Positions 43,286-52,166 are shown, counted from the first letter of the stretch. The stretch: 64,000 nt of DNA from Anoxybacillus tengchongensis (GCF_014201585.1 NZ_JACHES010000007.1:21507-85506), one strand, 5' to 3'. Made by a program: numbers and translations. The notes: a model not told the origin generated them from the sequence alone.

Positions 43286-43975
43286 GTGAAACGATTAATC
43301 GTAGCGTTTATCATTTTACTTGCTGGTTGTACAGCTCAACAAGATCAAGCGAATGTCAAAAAGCTTGAACAAACGATTGAAAAACAGCAAACGACCATTG
43401 AACAACTACAAAAGAAAAATAAACAGCTTCAACAAGAAAATGAGCAATTAAAAAGCCAGGTAAATCAAGTTAATCCGTCCTCTCTTTTATCTGTTGCTTT
43501 AGATGTCGTGAATGCGCTAAAAAATCACGATATGAATACGCTCGCAGCTTACGTCCACTCCACAGCTGGCGTACGTTTCAGTCCGTATGGTCATATTGAT
43601 GTCCAACATGATTTACAGTTTTCAGCATCTCAACTTCCTTCCCTTTGGTCCTCAACCCAAGTATATCAATGGGGAGTGTATGACGGTTCAGGTGATCCAA
43701 TTCAGCTAACTTTCCAAAACTATTTCGACCGCTTCGTCTATGATGTTGATTTTGCTAATCCGCATATGATCGGCAACAATGTTGTTGTCGGGGCAGGGAA
43801 TATGATTAATAACGTTCAGCAAGTATATGCCAACAGCTCTTTTGTTGAATTTCATTTTACGGGCTTTGACCCACAATATAGCGGCATGGATTGGCGGAGT
43901 TTGCGTCTTGTTTTTGAACAAGAGAGCGGTCAGTGGAAACTTGTTGGAATTATTCATGATGAATGGACGACATAA
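43286..43975 (+). CDS. Lipoprotein with coiled coil and NTF2-like domain, unknown
   Basis: A 229-residue lipoprotein, GTG at 43286 after AAAGGATGTGAG. The lipobox is LLAGC (Cys13). Residues about 22-60 form a Gln/Lys/Glu coiled coil (KLEQTIEKQQTTIEQLQKK). The rest resembles the small domain of lipoproteins with GVRFSPYGHI, SFVEFHFTGFDPQYSGMDWRSLRLVFEQ and a WKLVGIIHDEWT end, seen in many Bacillaceae. Expected on the outer face of the membrane. Function unknown. Confidence 0.82.
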   Translation: MKRLIVAFIILLAGCTAQQDQANVKKLEQTIEKQQTTIEQLQKKNKQLQQENEQLKSQVNQVNPSSLLSVALDVVNALKNHDMNTLAAYVHSTAGVRFSPYGHIDVQHDLQFSASQLPSLWSSTQVYQWGVYDGSGDPIQLTFQNYFDRFVYDVDFANPHMIGNNVVVGAGNMINNVQQVYANSSFVEFHFTGFDPQYSGMDWRSLRLVFEQESGQWKLVGIIHDEWTT

Positions 43976-43980
43976 AATAT

Positions 43981-44012
43981 ACAAAAGGTGTCCGGATAGG
44001 GACACCTTTTGT
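43981..44012. terminator. Bidirectional terminator between lipoprotein and pspA genes
   Basis: Perfect 13-bp inverted repeat ACAAAAGGTGTCC (43981-43993) / GGACACCTTTTGT (44000-44012) with a 6-base loop; T-rich on the plus strand, A-rich on the other side. Confidence 0.9.
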
Positions 44013-44013
44013 A

Positions 44014-44646
44014 TTACTCACCTTTTAATTGCTTTAACTGCTGCTCGACTTCCGCATCAAATGATTGAGGGGGCATCGTTTGAATGACAGAGCGAGCTTT
44101 TGCTTCTGCTTCAAGTAACATCACTTTTTCTTCCATGCGTGCAAAACCTTTCACGATATGGTCGTAACGGAAAGAAGCAATGGCTTCGTCCATTTGTTTC
44201 ATCGTTTCCGCCACATAAAAGCGTGTCATGAGTTGCATTTGTTTCAATTTTAATTGCTCGTACGTTTCGTACAATTGTTTCACTTTTTCTGTTAAAATGG
44301 TTGTTTTTTCTTTTAATGTGTTGTATTGTTGCGTATATAGTTCTACTTTTTTTTCATAGGCGATTTTTTCTTGAAGGGCCATCTTTGCGATTGGCTCTTC
44401 ATTTTTTTCAACGGCTAGTTTTGCTTGGCGAGCTCGTTTTTCGATCATTTCTTTCGCATCTGCGATGAGACGCTCATATTTTTGTTCTAGCACAAATTGT
44501 TGTGCTAATGCTTGTTGTGCTTGTTCAAGTTGTTCTTCTAGTTCACGAATGTATTGTTTTGTCATGCGAATAGGGTCTTCGCATTTGTCAATGATGTCAT
44601 GCAAGTCAGCGAGGACGACATGTTTCACACGTTTCAAAATGCCCAT
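44014..44646 (-). CDS. pspA: PspA/IM30 family membrane-stress protein
   Basis: A 210-residue coiled-coil protein of the PspA family, which assembles on damaged membranes and keeps them from leaking. N-terminal amphipathic start MGILKRVKHVVLADLHDIIDKCEDP, then the long helical hairpin and FARMEEKVMLLEAEAKA. GGAGG lies upstream inside the neighbour, whose TAA directly precedes the ATG, so the two are coupled. Slightly short of the usual 220-230 residues at the C-terminus. Confidence 0.92.
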   Translation of the reverse strand: MGILKRVKHVVLADLHDIIDKCEDPIRMTKQYIRELEEQLEQAQQALAQQFVLEQKYERLIADAKEMIEKRARQAKLAVEKNEEPIAKMALQEKIAYEKKVELYTQQYNTLKEKTTILTEKVKQLYETYEQLKLKQMQLMTRFYVAETMKQMDEAIASFRYDHIVKGFARMEEKVMLLEAEAKARSVIQTMPPQSFDAEVEQQLKQLKGE

Positions 44647-45129
44647 TTATTTTTCCTCCTTTTGTATTGTTTTTTCCCATTCATCTAAAAAGCTATGGTT
44701 TTGAATTGGTGAGACAAATGGTTCAAATTCAGGTGTCGGCTTCGTTTTGTCTCTCAGTAAAACGTACGCTGCAATGATCGCTAAAACGGCAAGCAACGCT
44801 TTTGGTAAAAGCGCAACGAGACCAATCGCCATCAGCGCACCGCCAATCCATTTACCGGGACCTTTCGTCGCTTTCCAAATAACCCATCCGATGACCAGAA
44901 ATGCGAGTTGAATGAGGAAAGACATCCATCCGAACATCGGCATGCTGTGTGGTCGCATCATTTGTGGACCATGGTGACCGAATGCTCGATGATGTTTTCC
45001 CATTTCCATCATGTGTGCTTCTGGCATGCGTCCGCTCCAACCGATGTGCATGAAATAGGTGGCCATGTGCGCCAATATGGCGACAACGATCACCCCGCCT
45101 AACAAGAAGAAAATGGTCCGCTTTTTCAA
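44647..45129 (-). CDS. Membrane protein with Met/His-rich loop, partner of PspA
   Basis: A 160-residue protein. TTG at 45129 is favoured (GGAGGTGG 6 bases upstream); the ATG at 45150 would place that site inside the coding region. Helix 1 (IFFLLGGVIVVAILAHMATYF) is followed by an external loop very rich in Met and His (MPEAHMMEMGKHHRAFGHHG), then two or three more helices and a cytosolic tail. The layout recalls LiaI/PspC-like stress proteins, but the loop suggests metal contact. A 16-bp palindrome lies just upstream. Confidence 0.72.
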   Translation of the reverse strand: MKKRTIFFLLGGVIVVAILAHMATYFMHIGWSGRMPEAHMMEMGKHHRAFGHHGPQMMRPHSMPMFGWMSFLIQLAFLVIGWVIWKATKGPGKWIGGALMAIGLVALLPKALLAVLAIIAAYVLLRDKTKPTPEFEPFVSPIQNHSFLDEWEKTIQKEEK

Positions 45130-45151
45130 TTTTTCCACCTCCTTTGTCATT

Positions 45152-45167
45152 TACAATTTGAATTGTA
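45152..45167 (-). promoter_or_regulatory. 16-bp palindrome upstream of the PspA operon
   Basis: TACAATTTGAATTGTA is a palindrome apart from the central two bases (arms TACAATT/AATTGTA). It lies 23 bases before the TTG start and right after the terminator of the sensor-kinase gene. It is a plausible operator for the neighbouring OmpR-type regulator; this is inference. Confidence 0.45.
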
Positions 45168-45189
45168 CAAGCGAAAAGAGAAAATTAGG

Positions 45190-45225
45190 TGAAAAAGAAA
45201 AAAACGTGCCACATTTGTGCACGTT
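45190..45225 (-). terminator. Terminator of the regulator-kinase operon
   Basis: On the minus strand AACGTGC (45225-45219) pairs with GCACGTT (45209-45203), followed by a long T-rich tract. The left arm overlaps the kinase stop codon. It separates the two-component operon from the pspA pair. Confidence 0.8.
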
Positions 45226-46585
45226 AATGAGGAAAGATGACAGTGAATGTCGTTCCTTTGCCCACTTCACTTTGTACTTGAATGTTTCCCTCGTGTGCTT
45301 CGACAATCCATTTTGCGATGGAAAGCCCAAGTCCGTGTCCGCCAATTTGTCGCGTTCGCGCTTTGTCCGCACGATAAAAACGATCAAAAATGCGCGGAAG
45401 ATGTTCGGGGGCAATGCCAATACCTGTATCAGCAACAGATATCGTCACTACTTTCCGTTGTTTTATGACATGTTGAGCTAGTGAAAGGGAAACCGTCCCG
45501 CCTTCGGGTGTATATTTGATCGCATTATCAAGCAAAATGTATAACAGTTGCGTACATTTATCAGCGTCCCCAACAAATTCAATTTGTTCAGGGGCATGAA
45601 AATGAAGGACGATGTGTTTTTTGTTTGCGAGTTCTTGTAACGATTGTAACGTACGTTCTGCACATGCCCGCAAATCAAACGGTTTTTTTTCAATTTGGAT
45701 TTTCGCATCGTCTGTGCGCGCAAGGGTGAGAAGATCGTTAATGAGTTTTGTCATTCGTTTCGTTTCGTCTCCTAGACGTTCAATCGTTTTTCGGCTAAAC
45801 TCATCGGACGTTAATGACATATCCATTTTTAACGCCTCAACAGAAGAAAAAATGACGCTAAGCGGCGTCCGCAATTCATGAGAAGCATCCGCCACAAATT
45901 GACGTTGGCGATTGTAAGCATCTTGAATGGGGACGAGCGCCCGTCTTGACATGAAATAACTAAAAGCAACGGCCACCACAATAAATAAAACTCCGAGCCC
46001 TAATAAAATCAATGTAGACCATTTCAGCAAACGAAACATGCTTGTGACATCCATGCCGACATATAAAACCCCGACGAGCTGCTGATCAACAATCACCGGG
46101 CGAGCGACAGTTAATATTTTTAATGCATCCGCACGGAATCGTTTTAACTCATGGCGATGATGAGGGATGACGAGGTCAACATATTTTAATTCGTTTTTTT
46201 CTGGCGTCCACGGTTGAAGCGTCGAAAGAAGGAGTGGACGCAATCCTTTATTTACTTCATCTCCCATCATCAATCGTCCGCGCGTATCAATGACGTAAAA
46301 AAACAGTTGATCTTCACTTAAAAATATGACGTTTTGATCGGTAGACCAGCCGATCAACGACTGTTCTTCTAGCATGTTTTGAATCGTTTGACCTTCTTGT
46401 TCGGCGAGCGTGCGAATACGCCGTTCAAGATCATTTGTGATCGTAGCATGAATAAAAAAAGAAACAACCGCAATAAAAATCGCTAAAAAAGCGATCAAAA
46501 TGCCACTATATGTGACAGTTAAATGCCATTGTGTACGACGAAACATATCAGAATGATGGAAAAAGGAGCGAATGCTATTTTTCAA
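45224..46585 (-). CDS. Sensor histidine kinase (HAMP, HisKA, HATPase)
   Basis: About 453 residues. TTG at 46585 with GGGGTGGG 8 bases upstream is chosen; the ATG at 46546 has no ribosome site. Two membrane helices (ILIAFLAIFIAVVSFFIHA near 30 and LILLGLGVLFIVVAVAFSYFM near 200) flank an extracellular sensor domain. Phospho-acceptor His236 is in DASHELRTPLS; N box LLDNAIKYTPEGG, G boxes VADTGIGIAPE and GGHGLGLSIAKWI. It overlaps the regulator gene by 11 bases. The signal is unknown; membrane or metal stress is suggested by the neighbouring pspA pair. Confidence 0.88.
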   Translation of the reverse strand: MKNSIRSFFHHSDMFRRTQWHLTVTYSGILIAFLAIFIAVVSFFIHATITNDLERRIRTLAEQEGQTIQNMLEEQSLIGWSTDQNVIFLSEDQLFFYVIDTRGRLMMGDEVNKGLRPLLLSTLQPWTPEKNELKYVDLVIPHHRHELKRFRADALKILTVARPVIVDQQLVGVLYVGMDVTSMFRLLKWSTLILLGLGVLFIVVAVAFSYFMSRRALVPIQDAYNRQRQFVADASHELRTPLSVIFSSVEALKMDMSLTSDEFSRKTIERLGDETKRMTKLINDLLTLARTDDAKIQIEKKPFDLRACAERTLQSLQELANKKHIVLHFHAPEQIEFVGDADKCTQLLYILLDNAIKYTPEGGTVSLSLAQHVIKQRKVVTISVADTGIGIAPEHLPRIFDRFYRADKARTRQIGGHGLGLSIAKWIVEAHEGNIQVQSEVGKGTTFTVIFPH

Positions 46586-47246
46586 TGGTATATCCCACCC
46601 CACGCACCGTTTTAATCAGCTGTTGCTGTTCATCGCCAATTTTTTTACGCAACAACTTCACGGTTGCATCAATTGTTTTCATCGACACATCGGCATCATA
46701 TCCCCAAATGCGGTCAAGAATGATATCGCGCGTTAGAACGCGTCCTCTATTTTGCAATAATAAATCAAGTAGTTGAAATTCACGTGGAGTTAATATAATT
46801 TGCTGTCCGTTTTTCATCAATGTATGACTTGTCCGATTCACTTCAAATGCTCCCCAGCGGACAATTTCTTCTTGAATCGGTGCAAACGTGCGCCGCGATA
46901 ACGCTTTAAGTCGCGCCATGAGCTCATCAATTTCAAACGGCTTTACTAAGTAATCATCTGCTCCTGCTTCTAATCCTTCCACGCGATCTTGTACGGCATC
47001 TTTTGCGGTTAACATTAAAATCGCTCCGTGATAACCGTTTTTTCTTAAACGTTGACATACGCTAACTCCATCGCCATTTGGTAACATCCAATCTAAAATA
47101 ATGACGTCATAAAACGAGGCGAGAGCATAATCGTAAGCGTCCTCTCCTTCTTGTACCCAGTCAACATGTTCCACTCCTTTTTTCTTCAATAAATGGACGA
47201 TTAGTTCACCTAAATGTATATCATCTTCTGCAAGCAACACTTTCAT
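46575..47246 (-). CDS. OmpR-family response regulator
   Basis: A 223-residue regulator; ATG at 47246 follows AAGGTGATAAGG. Receiver domain with acidic pocket EDD and phospho-acceptor Asp52 (VIILDWMLPNGDG), Thr and Lys switch residues (LTAKD, LVKPF). The winged-helix DNA-binding domain includes LTPREFQLLDLLLQNRGRVLTRD and DATVKLLRKKIG. Cognate kinase follows with an 11-base overlap. Probable targets are its own promoter and the pspA pair. Confidence 0.93.
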   Translation of the reverse strand: MKVLLAEDDIHLGELIVHLLKKKGVEHVDWVQEGEDAYDYALASFYDVIILDWMLPNGDGVSVCQRLRKNGYHGAILMLTAKDAVQDRVEGLEAGADDYLVKPFEIDELMARLKALSRRTFAPIQEEIVRWGAFEVNRTSHTLMKNGQQIILTPREFQLLDLLLQNRGRVLTRDIILDRIWGYDADVSMKTIDATVKLLRKKIGDEQQQLIKTVRGVGYTIEK

Positions 47247-47391
47247 CCTTATCACCTTTTTTTCTTTCATCATATCAAATGTTGATGAAAAACGGGTGAA
47301 AACATCATAAATGAACAAGAAAGGGGAAATATAAAATAGTGAAAACGATATCAATATGACAAGTTTGTGAAAAAGGTTGCAAAATTTTTAT

Positions 47392-47431
47392 ATACCCCTT
47401 ATAGTATATATCGTAATACCTACATGGGTAT
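47392..47431 (+). promoter_or_regulatory. Two CsoR/CstR-like operator sites before the BASS carrier gene
   Basis: ATACCCCTTATAGTAT (47392-47407) and ATACCTACATGGGTAT (47416-47431) each fit the palindrome ATACCC-N4-GGGTAT with few mismatches. They lie 16-55 bases before the ATG at 47447. Similar 16-mers occur at 48912 and 61188. CsoR-family repressors, including the persulfide sensor CstR, bind such sites. Confidence 0.6.
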
Positions 47432-47446
47432 ATAAAGGGGGATACG

Positions 47447-48400
47447 ATGAAAAAATTATATTTTTTCCCACAAAAATATTTACTTGTTAGTGTTCCAGCA
47501 ACACTGTTGCTCGGATTTATCGTTGGAACGTTTGTCGATACAAGTTTTTTGAAGTCCACGATTTTATTTGCGACAATCGTCATGATTTATGCAACGATGG
47601 TTGGTTTTAAATGGAAGGAATTAACACATCTAAAAGAAAAGAAAATATTATTTGCTTCTATTGTTATTAACTTTGTTATGATTCCATTTGTTGCTTTTCT
47701 CATCGGAAAGACATTATTGCACGATCATCCGATTATGTTTGCGGGACTTGCGTTATCGGCATTGCTGCCAACAAGTGGTATGACGATCTCTTGGACGGCT
47801 ATTCAAAAAGGGAATATGACGGCAGCAGTAAAGTTGACCGTATTTGGTTTAATTCTCGGTTCGTTACTAACACCATGGTATTTGCTTGTGATGGTCGGAA
47901 AATACGTCGATATTAACGTCATGGAAACGTTCCGAACGATTTTGCTCGTTGTGTTTGTACCGATGATTCTTGGACATCTTACATTTAAATGGTTAATGAA
48001 AACATATACACCAGAACAATTTCAAAAACAAGTGAAGCCAAACTTTGCACCTTTAAGTATTTGGGGTATGTTGTATGTTGTATTTGTCAGCATTAGCATG
48101 CGAGCAAAAATGATTGTATCGAACTTACAACTCATCGTTATCGCATTGGCCGTATTGTTACTTTTCTATTTTATTAACTATGTGATTAGCACATTTGTGG
48201 CGAAACAGTTTTTTAACCGTGAAGACGGAATTGCACTTGTTAATGGAACAGTTTTACGTAATTTATCTATTGCAATTGGCTTAGCTGCAACATCTTTTGG
48301 TGCGGAAGCAGCGCTCATTGTTACTCTCGCTTTTATCGTTCAGCAACAGTCCATTGCTTACTATGGAAAAATAGCAAGTAAATATTGGTTTAAGCAATAA
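47447..48400 (+). CDS. Bile-acid:sodium symporter (BASS)/ACR3-like membrane carrier
   Basis: A 317-residue protein with about nine to ten helices. The region FAGLALSALLPTSGMTISWTAIQKGN, with a helix-breaking LPTSGM, resembles the crossover motif of BASS/ACR3 carriers; ARIGLAATSFG-like IAIGLAATSFGAEAALIVTLAFIVQQQ is the second one. GGGGG lies upstream of the ATG. Substrate unknown; the operator and the OsmC and sulfide genes that follow suggest a sulfur compound, although arsenite-type export is an alternative. Confidence 0.75.
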   Translation: MKKLYFFPQKYLLVSVPATLLLGFIVGTFVDTSFLKSTILFATIVMIYATMVGFKWKELTHLKEKKILFASIVINFVMIPFVAFLIGKTLLHDHPIMFAGLALSALLPTSGMTISWTAIQKGNMTAAVKLTVFGLILGSLLTPWYLLVMVGKYVDINVMETFRTILLVVFVPMILGHLTFKWLMKTYTPEQFQKQVKPNFAPLSIWGMLYVVFVSISMRAKMIVSNLQLIVIALAVLLLFYFINYVISTFVAKQFFNREDGIALVNGTVLRNLSIAIGLAATSFGAEAALIVTLAFIVQQQSIAYYGKIASKYWFKQ

Positions 48401-48426
48401 AACAACTAAGAAAGGAGCTGTTGATC

Positions 48427-48864
48427 ATGAATAAAATGGCATTTATCGTTCAAGCAACAGTAGAAGGAGTTACAACACATGTGAAAGCAGGGAAACATGA
48501 GTTCGTTATTGATGAAGCAAAACAAATGGGTGGTCAAGATTTAGGGGCTAATCCGCTTCAAATGGTTCTTGGAGCGCTTGCTGCCTGTGAAAATGTTACT
48601 GCACGTGTTGTTGCAAAAGAAATGAATTTTGATTTACAAGACATGACGTTTGTAGTAAAAGGCCAAATAGATCCACGTGGATTTATGGGCGATTCATCTG
48701 TTCGTCCTTATTTTGAAAATGTGTCAGTTGAAGTGGCTGTGAAAACGAATGAAAGTGAAGAGCGTATTCAACAACTAAAAGAGAAAGTAGAAGCACGTTG
48801 CCCTGTATATACGATGCTTAAAGCAGCAGGCGTACAAATGAATGATCAATGGTATAAAGCGTAG
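48427..48864 (+). CDS. OsmC family protein
   Basis: A 145-residue protein with the two OsmC/Ohr cysteines, in LAACENVTARVVAKE and EARCPVYTMLKAAG. OsmC proteins reduce organic hydroperoxides and some act on persulfides. ATG 48427 is about 10 bases after GGAG; TTG at 48421 is a closer alternative. It follows the carrier by 26 bases, probably the same transcript, and precedes the sulfide oxidation genes. Confidence 0.9.
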   Translation: MNKMAFIVQATVEGVTTHVKAGKHEFVIDEAKQMGGQDLGANPLQMVLGALAACENVTARVVAKEMNFDLQDMTFVVKGQIDPRGFMGDSSVRPYFENVSVEVAVKTNESEERIQQLKEKVEARCPVYTMLKAAGVQMNDQWYKA

Positions 48865-48866
48865 TC

Positions 48867-48891
48867 GAGCGGTGTTTACCGCTCTTTTTTT
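48867..48891 (+). terminator. Terminator after the OsmC gene
   Basis: GAGCGGT / ACCGCTC stem with GTTT loop and seven T (48885-48891). Confidence 0.92.
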
Positions 48892-48911
48892 ATGTCAAAA
48901 AAGATAAGGGA

Positions 48912-48927
48912 AATCCCCTATGGGTAT
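48912..48927 (+). promoter_or_regulatory. CsoR/CstR-like operator before sqr
   Basis: AATCCCCTATGGGTAT, right half identical to the consensus GGGTAT and left half close to ATACCC. It is 78 bases before the sqr ATG, in the promoter region following the OsmC terminator. Confidence 0.6.
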
Positions 48928-49004
48928 GTAAGTTAACAACATATACAATGTAATTAAGTTAAGAAAACAAATTTGAAAGCGGATACAAAAAGGAGCGATG
49001 AACG

Positions 49005-50204
49005 ATGGCGAACGTTTATGATGTGAAAGTAGCAATTGTTGGAGCAGGTTCAGCAGGGATTTCCATTGCAGCACGTCTGTTAAGAAAAAATCGCCAATTA
49101 CATGGACAAGTGCTGCTTATTGATCCATCAGATAAACATTATTATCAACCGCTTTGGACGCTTGTTGGTGGCGGGGCAGCTAAAGTTGAAGATTCTGTTC
49201 GCGAGCAAGCATCGCTTATCCCAGACGGAGCAAAATGGTTGAAAGAAGCGGTCGATACGTTCTTGCCAGAAAATAATACGTTAAAAACGAAAGAAGGTTC
49301 AACCGTTCGTTACGACTATTTAGTTGTCGCAGCAGGTGTTGAAATTTATTGGGATCAAGTTAAAGGACTGAAAGAAACGATCGGCAAAAATGGCGTTTGC
49401 AGCAACTATTCATACGATTATGTGCAAAGCACGTGGGAAAACATTCGCAATTTTCGCGGCGGCACAGCCATTTTCACGCAACCGAGCACACAAGTGAAAT
49501 GCGGCGGTGCACCACAAAAAATTATGTATTTAGCTGACGACTATTTCCGTCAATCTGGTGTGCGCGAACAAACGAACATCATTTTCGCTTCAGGGTTGCC
49601 AAACATTTTTGCAGTGAAGCGATATGCGGATACACTTGAACAGGTTATTCAACGAAAAAATATTGAAACAAAATATCGTGTTGAATTAGTTGAAATTGAT
49701 GGCGAAGCAAAAAAAGCGACATTTGAACATCTCGATACGAACGAACGCTTTACATTAAGTTTCGATATGATTCATGTGACGCCGCCAATGGGATCACCAG
49801 CGTTTATTAAGAAAAGTCCATTAGCGGATGCGGCAGGATGGGTCGATGTCGATCCGTATACATTGCAGCATAAAACATATGAAAATGTATTTGGCGCAGG
49901 TGATTGCACAAACTTACCGACGTCAAAAACAGGGGCAGCCATTCGAAAACAAGCACCGGTTGTCGCTGAAAATTTACTAGCATACATGAACGGAAAACCG
50001 TTAAAAGCACGTTACGATGGTTACACATCATGTCCGCTCGTAACCGGTTATAATAAGCTCGTTTTAGCCGAGTTTGATTATGATAAAAATCCGCAAGAAA
50101 CGTTCCCGTTTGATCAATCAAAAGAGCGGATGAGCATGTATATCATGAAACGAAACTTATTACCGATCGTTTACTGGAACGGCATGTTAAAAGGTCTTAT
50201 GTAG
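49005..50204 (+). CDS. sqr: Sulfide:quinone reductase
   Basis: A 399-residue FAD enzyme at the membrane surface that oxidises sulfide to persulfide/polysulfide and reduces quinone. N-terminal FAD motif VGAGSAGISIAARL; redox Cys166 in VKCGGAPQK and Cys343 in YTSCPLVTGYNK; second FAD motif NVFGAGDCTNLPTSKTGAA; C-terminal hydrophobic LLPIVYWNGMLKGLM for membrane contact. An additional Cys132 is present. AAAGGAG lies upstream. First gene of the sulfide operon. Confidence 0.95.
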   Translation: MANVYDVKVAIVGAGSAGISIAARLLRKNRQLHGQVLLIDPSDKHYYQPLWTLVGGGAAKVEDSVREQASLIPDGAKWLKEAVDTFLPENNTLKTKEGSTVRYDYLVVAAGVEIYWDQVKGLKETIGKNGVCSNYSYDYVQSTWENIRNFRGGTAIFTQPSTQVKCGGAPQKIMYLADDYFRQSGVREQTNIIFASGLPNIFAVKRYADTLEQVIQRKNIETKYRVELVEIDGEAKKATFEHLDTNERFTLSFDMIHVTPPMGSPAFIKKSPLADAAGWVDVDPYTLQHKTYENVFGAGDCTNLPTSKTGAAIRKQAPVVAENLLAYMNGKPLKARYDGYTSCPLVTGYNKLVLAEFDYDKNPQETFPFDQSKERMSMYIMKRNLLPIVYWNGMLKGLM

Positions 50205-50216
50205 AGGGGGGAGAAC

Positions 50217-50741
50217 ATGGTGCAGTTACTCGAAACCGAAGAACAACAAGAAGCGCTCCGTTACTTTATTGAGAAGCTTCCTCAACTAAAAGAAGCGATG
50301 GAATCGGTAGAAGAAAAAATTGCAGTTGTTCAGCATGTGATAAACGATAAACAATCACTTGAAGCATTGTTTACAGAATTTGAGGAAAAAACAGCGCCAT
50401 TTCGATTGACAACAGAGCACATCGAAGCACTTGCAACGCTCATTCAACTGTTGCCGACGCTCGTTCAATGGTTGCAAAAGGCAGAAGAGTTCATTTTGTT
50501 CGCGACAAGCGTCATCAACGATCGTGAGTCGATGGCATATGCGATAGAAGGAGCAAAAGATATTGTTCCAATTGAAAAAGGATTAAACATTTTAAAAGAA
50601 ACAAACGAACGTTTTCAACGCGAACGCGATTCATCCACTGTGTCGCTCTTACGTATGTACCGTTTGTTAAAACACCCATTGATTCAAGATGGGGTGAAAT
50701 ATATAGAAACGCTACTTGATGTAGCAAGCAAACATAAATAA
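50217..50741 (+). CDS. DUF1641-type helical protein
   Basis: A 174-residue, all-helical soluble protein 12 bases after sqr with GGGGGGAG upstream. DUF1641 proteins are often encoded next to sulfide:quinone reductases or formate dehydrogenases in bacilli and probably assist them; the exact role is unknown. Segments such as QLLPTLVQWLQKAEEFILFA and DREKGLNILKE-like repeats are visible. No Cys or catalytic motif. Confidence 0.78.
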   Translation: MVQLLETEEQQEALRYFIEKLPQLKEAMESVEEKIAVVQHVINDKQSLEALFTEFEEKTAPFRLTTEHIEALATLIQLLPTLVQWLQKAEEFILFATSVINDRESMAYAIEGAKDIVPIEKGLNILKETNERFQRERDSSTVSLLRMYRLLKHPLIQDGVKYIETLLDVASKHK

Positions 50742-50756
50742 TTTGGAGGGATGTAT

Positions 50757-52166
50757 ATGTTATTTCGTTCATTTTTCGATGAGCAATTAGCGCACATGTC
50801 TTACTTAGTTGGATGTCAACGTACAGGAGAAGCGATCGTTATTGATCCAGGTCGCAATGTGGATTGGTATATCGACACAGCGAGAAAAGAAGGATTGCAA
50901 ATTGTTGCCACAACAGAAACACACATTCATGCGGACTTCGTTTCAGGAGCGAAAGAATTAGCAAAACGTTGTGGGGCAAAACTTTATTTATCTGATGAAG
51001 GAGATGCGAACTGGAAATATCAATATTTAGATGAAGTCGATTATGAGCTTGTGAAAGAAGGAAGCGTTTTTACAGTAGGTAATGTGGAGTTTAAAGTGCT
51101 TCATACACCAGGTCATACACCAGAACATATTTCGTTCATTTTAACAGATAAAGGCGGCGGTTCAACAGAACCAATGGGTATTTTCACAGGTGACTTCGTT
51201 TTCGTTGGTGACATCGGTCGCCCGGACTTACTTGAAAAGGCAGCTGGAGTTGCTGGTACAGCAGATGTTGGCGCTCGTCAAATGTTCCAATCGTTGAAAA
51301 AATTCAAAGCGCTCCCGGATTACTTACAAGTATGGCCAGCACACGGGGCAGGAAGCGCATGCGGAAAAGCGCTTGGAGCCGTTCCTGTTTCAACCGTTGG
51401 ATATGAAAAATTGAACAACTGGGCGTTGAAAATTGAAGATGAAGAAGAATTTGTGAAATTATTGCTTACAGGTCAACCAGAGCCACCAAAATATTTTGCG
51501 ATGATGAAGAAAGTAAACAAAATTGGACCTGCATATTTAAATGAAGAAGAAGTACTGTCGTTACAAACACGTGAACAACTTGACGAATATAAAACAAACG
51601 GAGCGTTTATTTTAGATGTTCGTCCGTCTCAAGAGTTTGCGAAGGCACATTATGCTGGAGCAATCAACATTCCGTTTAACAAGTCATTTACAAACTGGGC
51701 GGGTTGGTTAATTAACTATGACCAAGATATCGTGTTAATCGCCAATCAAGAAGATGTACAAGCGATTCGCAAGGCGCTTGCTTATATCGGATTAGATCGC
51801 GTTGTAGCATATATTGAGCCATCCGTTGCCTTAAGCGGTGAAGTGGAAAGCTACGAAGAAATTGATGTCCATCAACTACAACAATATTTAAACGATGATC
51901 GCTATCATCTCGTTGATGTACGCAATCAAGCAGAATGGGACGAAGGATACATTGAAGGTGCACAACATATTATGCTTGGTACGCTTGCGGACTGTTTACA
52001 TGAGCTTCCAGAAGGAAAAACGTATATTGTTCAATGCCGTTCAGGTGCGCGTTCAGCAATTGGCGCAAGCATTTTGCAAGCAAAAGGATTCAAACAAGTG
52101 CTTAACTTAAAAGGCGGATATTTAGCGTGGACGAGAGAAAAGCTTCCTGTTGTGAAGCAATCATAA
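50757..52166 (+). CDS. cstB: CstB-type persulfide dioxygenase-rhodanese fusion
   Basis: About 469 residues in three domains. Residues 1-240 are an ETHE1-like metallo-beta-lactamase with iron ligands His56/His58-x-Asp60 (THIHAD), His116, His120 and Asp146 (TGDFVF). Residues about 275-355 are a rhodanese domain whose active loop lacks Cys (DIVLIANQED). Residues about 370-469 are an active rhodanese with CRSGAR. This is the CstB order: dioxygenase, pseudo-rhodanese, rhodanese. It oxidises persulfide made by SQR and transfers sulfur to give thiosulfate. ATG 50757 is 6 bases after GGAGGG. Confidence 0.93.
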   Translation: MLFRSFFDEQLAHMSYLVGCQRTGEAIVIDPGRNVDWYIDTARKEGLQIVATTETHIHADFVSGAKELAKRCGAKLYLSDEGDANWKYQYLDEVDYELVKEGSVFTVGNVEFKVLHTPGHTPEHISFILTDKGGGSTEPMGIFTGDFVFVGDIGRPDLLEKAAGVAGTADVGARQMFQSLKKFKALPDYLQVWPAHGAGSACGKALGAVPVSTVGYEKLNNWALKIEDEEEFVKLLLTGQPEPPKYFAMMKKVNKIGPAYLNEEEVLSLQTREQLDEYKTNGAFILDVRPSQEFAKAHYAGAINIPFNKSFTNWAGWLINYDQDIVLIANQEDVQAIRKALAYIGLDRVVAYIEPSVALSGEVESYEEIDVHQLQQYLNDDRYHLVDVRNQAEWDEGYIEGAQHIMLGTLADCLHELPEGKTYIVQCRSGARSAIGASILQAKGFKQVLNLKGGYLAWTREKLPVVKQS

